Under the pieces are notes generated by a model that was not told the DNA's origin, ran no database searches, and worked only from the letters and a program-made list of their open reading frames with translations. Shown in pieces: positions 58,946 to 64,000 of a stretch of 64,000 nt of DNA (positions are counted from its first letter, which is position 1; each line of letters opens with the position of its first letter). Source of the DNA: Caproicibacter sp002399225 (GTDB lineage: Bacteria > Bacillota > Clostridia > Oscillospirales > Acutalibacteraceae); the NCBI GenBank assembly GCA_036756705.1, contig DAIOKN010000001.1, positions 62,001 to 126,000 on the forward strand, in the 5' to 3' direction. The position numbers and the translations under genes were made by a program.

Positions 58946-59308
58946 CTATTTGCTGAACCGTTTGTAAAGCGCCGAGAGGGATTTTTTTTCGATGCGCGAG
59001 ACATAAGAACGGGAGATCCCAAGTTTCTGGGCCACTTCCCTCTGAGTCAGCGGCTCGTTGCCTTCGAGACCATACCGGAAAAGGATGATGGTCCTTTCCC
59101 GCGGGGACAGCACGTCGTCTATGTATTTCTTCAGTTGCTCCGATTTCATTTTATAATCCAAGTTGTCAACAATATTATCTTCCGTTGCCATAATATCCAT
59201 CAAAGTCAGGGTATTGCCGTCCTTGTCAGTGTCAATTGGCTCGTTGAGGGAGACATCCTGGGCGCTTTTTTTGGAAGAGCGAAAATACATGAGGACTTCA
59301 TTTGCTAT
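58946..59308 (-). CDS. sigK: 3' half of sigK, the late mother-cell sporulation sigma factor (split gene)
   Basis: This stretch encodes the C-terminal 120 or so residues of SigK: the end of region 2 from IANEVLMYFRSSKKSAQDVSLNEPIDTDKDGNTL, then region 3, and region 4 with PRERTIILFRYGLEGNEPLTQREVAQKLGISRSYVSRIEKKSLSALYKRF. Upstream of the isoleucine codon the homology stops and sequence becomes the 3' end of a serine recombinase gene in another frame. The N-terminal half of SigK is not in the window, so the gene is interrupted here. A 143-codon open frame reaching back to 59377 includes recombinase-derived codons and is not a native N-terminus. Excision would be needed for function. Confidence 0.88.
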   Translation of the reverse strand: MANEVLMYFRSSKKSAQDVSLNEPIDTDKDGNTLTLMDIMATEDNIVDNLDYKMKSEQLKKYIDDVLSPRERTIILFRYGLEGNEPLTQREVAQKLGISRSYVSRIEKKSLSALYKRFSK

Positions 59309-60968
59309 TCTCACACTGCGGAACCGAAGCTGTTTTCGCACTGCTTCCAAAGAGATAGATGTTGATATTTTCTCCATCCCAGACGATTTTGTCGATAAAG
59401 GCTCGCAGTGCGGTCCGCTTCTCTTCGGCCGTCATGGTATCGAAAGCCGAGGAGAAAGAGCCGAAAATATTTTTGATGAGAGGAATCGGTTCACCGGGCA
59501 GAAGCTGCGTGGGCTCTGGCCGGTTCAGCTCGTTGATTCTTGTTTTCAGCCGGATATTTTTCTCGTCCAGCTCATTGATCCGATTCGTGATGTAGCCGGT
59601 GGCCGCAGTGCCCTGAGCCGTTTCAAGAGCGGCTGTCAAATTGGCAATGGCTTTTTCGTTTTCGCCTACCGCCCGGGTCAGCCGGCTGAGTTCCGCACCG
59701 GCTTTCATGCCGTTTCCTTTCAAAGACTGCCGGCAGGCGCGCAGCCGCCGGATGAAAAAAGACGGGTCGTCCGAAAGCTTTTTCACTTCTCCGCAGACCG
59801 CTTTGTCGAGCAGATTGCCGTTTGCATTTTGGATCGAACAGTTTTGGCCGCGGCTTTTCTCCTTCAGTTCGCAGAGATAGGTGTAGATCAATTCGCCTTC
59901 CGCGTTCTTTCGCTTTGTGAGCTTTGGGCGCATATAAGAGCCGCAGTTTCCGCATCGAAGAAGGCCGGAAAGAAGCGCGGCGTTGCTTTTCGGTTTGCGG
60001 TAAGACTTCGATTTATTCTGATTTAGCATCTCCTGCACTCGAATCCAGTCCCTGCCCGGCAGGATTCCCGGATGTTTTCCGACTGCGACGATCCAGTTGG
60101 CCTTATCCTGTTCGCGGATTGTCTTTCCATGTTGCTGTAGCGTCTTATTGTAGGCCATAATACCGTGTCTGCCGTCAAAAGTGCGCTTGCCGCCGCACAG
60201 AATGGCCCCGGAGTCCGCAAAGTAGCGGTAAGCGTCCTGGTCGGCAATCAGATAGACAGGATTTTTCAGAATGAATTTGATGGTGAAACGGGAATAGTGC
60301 TTGCCCCTTTTTGACAGAATGTTATTTTGAATCAAGAAGGTTTCCACTTTCGTCAGCGAATTTGTTTCTATAAATTTTTGGAAAATCAGCTTGACGGTTT
60401 CCATTTCATCCGGCTGAACCGCTAGCTGATAAAACCGATGAATTTTGCCATCTGCGGTTTTCCTTTCGGCGGGTCTGGAACGGTAACCGGTTGGCGTTGT
60501 GCCGCCCAGCCAGCGGCCCGTTTTGGCCAGCTCCTGCATATTGTCGCGGATGCGTTCCGCCGTGGTTTCCCGCTCCAGCTGCGAAAACACCGAAGCGATA
60601 TACATCATGGCGCGCCCCATCGGCGATTCCGTATCAAAATGCTCCCGAATGGAAATAAAGGAAATCGACAGCGATTTCAGTTCTTCAATCAACTTTGCAA
60701 AATCTCCGGTATTCCGGCTGATGCGATCCAGCCGGTAACAGATCAGAGCGGAAAATTTACGCTTTCTGGCGTCGCTCATCATTTCCCGGAACTGAGGACG
60801 GTCGGTATTTCCGCCTGAAAATCCTTCGTCCTCATAAATGAGAAGATCCGATTCCGGCAGATCCCCGTATTGAGATTGCAGGTACTGCCTGCATAAATCA
60901 ATCTGATTTTCGATGCTTTCGCCTTTGCCGGTAAATTTGGATTTACGGGAATAGATTGCAAATTTCAT
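59298..60968 (-). CDS. Large serine recombinase (SpoIVCA-type)
   Basis: A 556-residue site-specific recombinase. The resolvase domain begins KFAIYSRKSKFTGKGESIENQ with catalytic Ser10, and contains YRLDRISRN and SVFSQLERETTAERI. The recombinase domain (TPTGYRSRP, NPVYLIADQDAYRYF) follows, then a zinc ribbon LLRCGNCGSYMRPK with CELKEKSRGQNC, and a coiled-coil region near the C-terminus. ATG 60968 follows GGGAGG; an upstream ATG at 61007 is less likely. Its stop lies within a few bases of the sigK junction, so it is the enzyme expected to excise the intervening DNA during sporulation. Mother-cell-specific expression is inferred. Confidence 0.93.
   Translation of the reverse strand: MKFAIYSRKSKFTGKGESIENQIDLCRQYLQSQYGDLPESDLLIYEDEGFSGGNTDRPQFREMMSDARKRKFSALICYRLDRISRNTGDFAKLIEELKSLSISFISIREHFDTESPMGRAMMYIASVFSQLERETTAERIRDNMQELAKTGRWLGGTTPTGYRSRPAERKTADGKIHRFYQLAVQPDEMETVKLIFQKFIETNSLTKVETFLIQNNILSKRGKHYSRFTIKFILKNPVYLIADQDAYRYFADSGAILCGGKRTFDGRHGIMAYNKTLQQHGKTIREQDKANWIVAVGKHPGILPGRDWIRVQEMLNQNKSKSYRKPKSNAALLSGLLRCGNCGSYMRPKLTKRKNAEGELIYTYLCELKEKSRGQNCSIQNANGNLLDKAVCGEVKKLSDDPSFFIRRLRACRQSLKGNGMKAGAELSRLTRAVGENEKAIANLTAALETAQGTAATGYITNRINELDEKNIRLKTRINELNRPEPTQLLPGEPIPLIKNIFGSFSSAFDTMTAEEKRTALRAFIDKIVWDGENINIYLFGSSAKTASVPQCENSK
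59300..59312. other. Probable attachment-site junction of the sigK-intervening element
   Basis: SigK homology begins at the codons for Ile-Ala-Asn-Glu (reverse strand from 59308). The recombinase stop codon TGA is at 59300-59298. The crossover therefore falls at about 59300-59312, around ATAGCAAATGAA on the reverse strand. The partner half-site is outside the window, so the exact core dinucleotide cannot be fixed. Confidence 0.65.
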
Positions 60969-61019
60969 AAAATCGTTTGCCTCCCACATCAGGCGGCTGT
61001 TGCACACAGCGAAAGAGAA

Positions 61020-61071
61020 AAGAGCACGCCCGGGATTTTCAAGGGGCTGTACCTGTTTGATCAGTGCTCTT
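61020..61071 (-). terminator. Possible terminator after the DUF1667 operon
   Basis: AAGAGCAC/GTGCTCTT stem with a large loop, followed on the reverse strand by TTTTCTCTTT. The large loop makes it weak. Confidence 0.4.
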
Positions 61072-61195
61072 CTTTTTCATTCTTATTCTTGCAGCGGCGC
61101 GGTATGACAGCATTTTGGGGAACAGAACGCTTTTTCTGAACCGATGCGATCCAGAAAACGGCAGTGCCTGCGGCGAAAGAACTTAGTGCTGCCGG

Positions 61196-61564
61196 TCAGT
61201 CGATGTCTTTGGTCGCAACCATATCCACGCCCGTTCCGGCAACATTGGGGCGGATGACGTCGCCGATGCGGACGGGCGCCTGTACGGTAACCGCTTTGAT
61301 GTCACGGATCACATCGAAAATCTTCTGCTTTGGAACATCGGTCCGCGTTTTGCAGGAAACGGTCACGGCTCCGGTTTTGCTGCCGGAAACCCGGACCGTG
61401 CTGGTTACAATGCGGGTCGGATTTGTGACTTCCTTGCGGGCATAAGCTTCGCCGCGGGGGCAGGAGTTCCCCGTGACGGAGAGAATTTTGGAACCGTCCA
61501 TGGCAACCGTGACCGGGCAGCCGAGCGGACAGCCGATGCAGATTAGATTACGCTTTTCCATCAT
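61196..61564 (-). CDS. DUF1667-family Cys-containing protein
   Basis: A 122-residue protein that accompanies GlpA-like oxidoreductases. LICIGCPLGCPVTVAMDG carries a CxxCxxxC motif for a possible Fe-S cluster, and SVTGNSCPRGEAYARKEVTNPTRIVTSTVRVSG is the family core. It is encoded last in a three-gene reverse-strand operon, 4 bp after the FAD oxidoreductase. In other Firmicutes this trio occurs with glycerol kinase and glycerol uptake genes, suggesting an electron-transfer subunit for glycerol-3-phosphate oxidation. An in-frame upstream GTG/ATG choice (61561 or 61564) is unresolved. Confidence 0.85.
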   Translation of the reverse strand: MMEKRNLICIGCPLGCPVTVAMDGSKILSVTGNSCPRGEAYARKEVTNPTRIVTSTVRVSGSKTGAVTVSCKTRTDVPKQKIFDVIRDIKAVTVQAPVRIGDVIRPNVAGTGVDMVATKDID

Positions 61565-61568
61565 GAAC

Positions 61569-62834
61569 TTACACACTCTCCACACAAATTCTGATCTTGG
61601 AAAGGCCGGGATGGTCTTCGAAATTTTTATGCGTTAATACGATTTCTTCCATTTCGCCGGGGGCCATTACGGGACGTTTGCGGCGGGCGATCCGGTCCCC
61701 GTCGAAATAAACGCTGACAAACCTGTTTTTCATCACGCTGCCGACGCGGAACCGCACGGTCAGCTTTTCCGGCATATGGGCCGGGTCAATGGTGCAGGGG
61801 ACGGTATAGCGGGGACCTCCGGAGGTTTCCAGGGGAATTTCCCTGCGCGCGGGCTCTTTTTCGCCGGCGGCGGCATAGGCAGCCGCCGCCCTGCCCGCGG
61901 CTGCGGCTTCTTCGCTGACGTAATCCACCAGGTCGTGCACATGCAGCACATTTCCGGCGGCGAAGACTCCCGGAATGCTGGTTTCCAGGCTTTCATTGAC
62001 GCACGGGCCGTTCGTGACGGGGTTCATCTGCGCTCCCATGCCGCGGCTCAGCTCATTTTCCGGGATCAGCCCGCAGCTGAGCAGCAGAGTATCGCAGTCG
62101 TAATGTTCCTCCGTGCCGGGAATGGGCCTGCGGTTTTCGTCCACTTTGGCCAGCGTGATTCCGCTGACGCGCTCTTTTCCCTCAATATCGACCACAGTGG
62201 TACTCAGCTTCAGCGGAATGTCGAAGTCATCCAGGCATTGGACGATATTGCGTTTCAAGCCGCCGGAATAGGGCATCAGTTCCGCGACGGTCAGCACTTT
62301 GGCGCCTTCCAGCGTCATGCGCCGCGCCATGATCAGGCCGATGTCGCCGCTGCCCAGAATCACCACGCGCCGGCCGGGCAGGTAACCTTCGATGTTGACC
62401 AGCCGCTGCGCCGTACCTGCGCAGTAAACGCCGGCGGGGCGGTATCCCGGAATGTTCAGCGCGCCGCGGCTGCGTTCGCGGCAGCCCATGGCCAGGATGA
62501 CAGCCCGGGCCTCAAGGTCGAACAGGCCATCGGAACGGTTCATGGCGGTTACGACTTTTCCGTGGGTGATCTGGATCACCATGGTGCTGAGCTTATATTC
62601 GATGTTCCGTTTCCGCACTTCGTCGATGAAGCGTTTCGCATATTCCGGACCGGTCAGTTCCTCATGGAAGGTATGCAAGCCGAAGCCGTTGTGGATGCAC
62701 TGATTCAAAATACCTCCCAGCTGGGAATCGCGCTCCAGAATCATAATGCTGCGGGCACCGGCATCGCGGGCGGAGACTGCCGCTGCGAGTCCTGCGGGGC
62801 CGCCGCCGATGATGACGATATCATACTGCTTCAT
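61569..62834 (-). CDS. NAD(P)/FAD-dependent oxidoreductase
   Basis: A 421-residue pyridine-nucleotide-disulfide-type flavoprotein. The FAD motif is YDIVIIGGGPAGLAAAVSARDAG, the second dinucleotide-binding motif is RRVVILGSGDIGLIMARRM, and SIPGVFAAGNVLHVHDLVDYVSEEAAAAGRAAAAY is the C-terminal FAD site. It overlaps the GlpA-like gene by 4 bp. Together with that protein and the DUF1667 protein it probably forms a complex that carries electrons from glycerol 3-phosphate or a similar substrate to an unknown acceptor. Confidence 0.87.
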   Translation of the reverse strand: MKQYDIVIIGGGPAGLAAAVSARDAGARSIMILERDSQLGGILNQCIHNGFGLHTFHEELTGPEYAKRFIDEVRKRNIEYKLSTMVIQITHGKVVTAMNRSDGLFDLEARAVILAMGCRERSRGALNIPGYRPAGVYCAGTAQRLVNIEGYLPGRRVVILGSGDIGLIMARRMTLEGAKVLTVAELMPYSGGLKRNIVQCLDDFDIPLKLSTTVVDIEGKERVSGITLAKVDENRRPIPGTEEHYDCDTLLLSCGLIPENELSRGMGAQMNPVTNGPCVNESLETSIPGVFAAGNVLHVHDLVDYVSEEAAAAGRAAAAYAAAGEKEPARREIPLETSGGPRYTVPCTIDPAHMPEKLTVRFRVGSVMKNRFVSVYFDGDRIARRKRPVMAPGEMEEIVLTHKNFEDHPGLSKIRICVESV

Positions 62835-64000
62835 TCCGGTTTTCCTCCTTGTAGGGCATCTTTATTGATTCCCTCGATCAGGCGCGATTTTCCGCCGCAC
62901 TTTGTGATTTCGCTCTGGGGCACTTTCCATTCGCGCGCTAGAATTGCAATTGTGCGCGGAGTACAGAATCCGCCTTGGCAGCGCCCCATGCCCGCACGGG
63001 TGCGGCGTTTGACGCCGTCCAGGCTTTTTGCACCCAGTGGCCGATGAATCGCGTCCAGAATTTCACCCTCGCTGATCTTTTCGCAGCGGCAGATGATGTT
63101 GCCGTAGGCGGGCTTTTCCCGGATCAGCCTTTCCTGTTCCTCCCGGCTGAGGATTTTCGGGTTCAGAACCCCGCGGCGCCCGCCGTGAAAATAGGGGTTC
63201 GGCGCAAGCCTCATCTTTTCCCGCAGCAGATTTGCCACCATTTTTCCGATGGCGGGGGAGGAAGTCAGGCCCGGCGATTCGATTCCGGCGCAGTTGATAA
63301 AGCCCGGCGCATCCGGTGCTTCGCCGATGACGAATTCATGGTTGTCCTCGTGCGCGCGCAGGCCCGCAAAGCTGGTGATCACCTGGCGGACCGGCAGGTT
63401 CCGGACTGTTTTTCCGGCTTTTTCCATTACTTCCCGCAGCCCTTCGGCGGTCGTATTGGTCCCTTCACGGTTGGAAATATCAATGGCGGTCGGGCCGATA
63501 ATTGTGTTTCCATGGACGGTAGGACTGACCAGCACCCCTTTGCCAAACTTGCCGGGAAGCTGAAAGACAGTGTGCCTGACAAAGCCGTCGGTGGATTTGT
63601 CCAGCAGGCAGTAGTCTCCGCGGCGGGGGGTGATGTGAAGCTTGACTTTGCTGACCATGTTGTTGAACAGGTCGGCGTAGATCCCCGCGGCGTTGACAAC
63701 ATATTTGGCTTCCAGCGGCCCCGCGGAGGTGGAAAGTTTCCAGCCCCCGGCTGCGGGATTCAGGCTTGTCACCTCCGTGTTGAGACGGAACTCCACCCCG
63801 TTTGTGAAGGCGTTTTCCGCAAGCGCAATGTTCAGACTAAACGGGCATACGATACCGCCCGTTGGCGCGTAAAGGGCGGCAACTGCTTCCGGGGATACGT
63901 TCGGCTCCATGGTACGCAGTTCTTCCCGGCTCAGGATCCGAAGACCTTTGACCCCGTTTTTTAGACCGTTTTGATAGAGCCTGAATAGATTGGAACGGTC
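62831..64000 (-). CDS. FAD-dependent glycerol-3-phosphate oxidase-like protein with BFD domain (cut by window edge)
   Basis: The frame is open through the edge, encoding at least 389 residues; the N-terminal FAD motif lies beyond the window. The DAO-type oxidoreductase core is visible (LRILSREELRTMEPNVSPEAVAALYAPTGGIVCPF, VNAAGIYADLFNNMVSKV). The C-terminus has a BFD-like [2Fe-2S] domain: NIICRCEKISEGEILDAIH with CxC, and RCQGGFCTPR with CxxxxC. It resembles anaerobic GlpA-type dehydrogenases. It overlaps the downstream oxidoreductase gene by 4 bp. An internal ATG at 63910 is not the true start because homology continues upstream. Confidence 0.85.
   Translation of the reverse strand, partial: DRSNLFRLYQNGLKNGVKGLRILSREELRTMEPNVSPEAVAALYAPTGGIVCPFSLNIALAENAFTNGVEFRLNTEVTSLNPAAGGWKLSTSAGPLEAKYVVNAAGIYADLFNNMVSKVKLHITPRRGDYCLLDKSTDGFVRHTVFQLPGKFGKGVLVSPTVHGNTIIGPTAIDISNREGTNTTAEGLREVMEKAGKTVRNLPVRQVITSFAGLRAHEDNHEFVIGEAPDAPGFINCAGIESPGLTSSPAIGKMVANLLREKMRLAPNPYFHGGRRGVLNPKILSREEQERLIREKPAYGNIICRCEKISEGEILDAIHRPLGAKSLDGVKRRTRAGMGRCQGGFCTPRTIAILAREWKVPQSEITKCGGKSRLIEGINKDALQGGKPE

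Larger units (their letters stand above)
59298..64000. mobile_element. Skin-like sigK-intervening element (left end; right end not in window)
   Basis: The element starts at the sigK junction near 59308 with a large serine recombinase gene reading toward the junction, as in skin elements of spore formers (B. subtilis, C. difficile), where a SpoIVCA-type recombinase restores sigK in the mother cell. The far boundary is not visible. Genes at 61.2-64 kb (DUF1667 and two FAD oxidoreductases) could be cargo, or a chromosomal rearrangement could have parted the two sigK halves. Only the left boundary is supported. Confidence 0.6.

Noticed and set aside
58946..59377. Small independent sigma factor starting at 59377
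   Set aside because: Codons before 59308 overlap the recombinase end and do not match SigK; the remainder aligns only with the SigK C-terminal half.
1..64000. CRISPR arrays, tRNA or rRNA genes
   Set aside because: No regularly spaced repeats, tRNA arm sequences or rRNA segments were recognised on either strand.

Overview
The window looks like chromosome from an anaerobic, spore-forming Firmicute of the Clostridia, probably an Oscillospiraceae/Ruminococcaceae-type lineage with moderately high GC. Supporting signs are a sigK fragment joined to a serine recombinase, FeoAB, a NifX/MinD 'orange-protein'-like cluster, DUF3842 and DUF134 proteins, a T-box, a c-di-GMP riboswitch, sortase pili and Gram-positive promoters and terminators. 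The genus is inference. No rRNA, tRNA or CRISPR array was seen.

Layout. 1-10.9 kb: edge of a chemoreceptor gene, TrmB regulator with PLP decarboxylase (lysA-like), thioredoxin, macrodomain protein, HAD and YaiI proteins, an FAD dehydrogenase, a GDSL hydrolase, and the feoA-feoB-small Cys protein iron operon behind a DtxR-like operator. 10.9-20.6 kb: polar amino-acid ABC transporter, C1 aminopeptidase, a secreted transglutaminase-like protein, a YjfB-like protein, an Asp/Glu racemase divergent from a LysR regulator, and an iron-type dehydrogenase behind a complete T-box leader. 21.2-24.8 kb: an AT-rich foreign island with a ribbon-helix-helix protein, an excisionase-like HTH protein, vanR (frameshifted), vanS, a vanZ-like gene (frameshifted) and a MobA/MobL relaxase remnant.

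24.8-35.3 kb: uppP, a NifX-ATPase-NifX operon, DUF3842, a GT2-TPR glycosyltransferase, a zinc phospholipase C-like protein, a DtxR-family regulator, DUF134, a MATE pump and an M20 peptidase. 35.5-39.4 kb: a nucleoside salvage operon (deoB-deoD-cdd-pdp) with clear promoter and terminator. 39.5-42.3 kb: ECF sigma factor, zinc anti-sigma factor, two membrane proteins and a cell-wall amidase.

42.5-57 kb is the surface-appendage region. A transglutaminase-like lipoprotein precedes a compact type IV pilus-like operon (PilC/GspF, four small pilin-like membrane proteins and a PilT-type ATPase, with no PilB and no canonical prepilin motif). Next comes a promoter, a c-di-GMP-I riboswitch and a terminator, then a sortase-pilus operon: coiled-coil protein, signal peptidase, LPETG tip adhesin, LPGTG major pilin, two class C sortases and an LPKTG minor pilin. 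Second-messenger signalling therefore appears to gate assembly of a covalent pilus.

57-64 kb: a CBS-DRTGG family II pyrophosphatase, then the 3' half of the mother-cell sporulation sigma factor gene sigK, cut within its coding sequence and fused to a large serine recombinase. This is the architecture of a skin (sigK-intervening) element. The 5' half of sigK is not in the window. The right edge holds a glycerol-3-phosphate oxidation-type cluster (DUF1667, FAD oxidoreductase, GlpA-like protein cut by the window end) that may lie inside that element.
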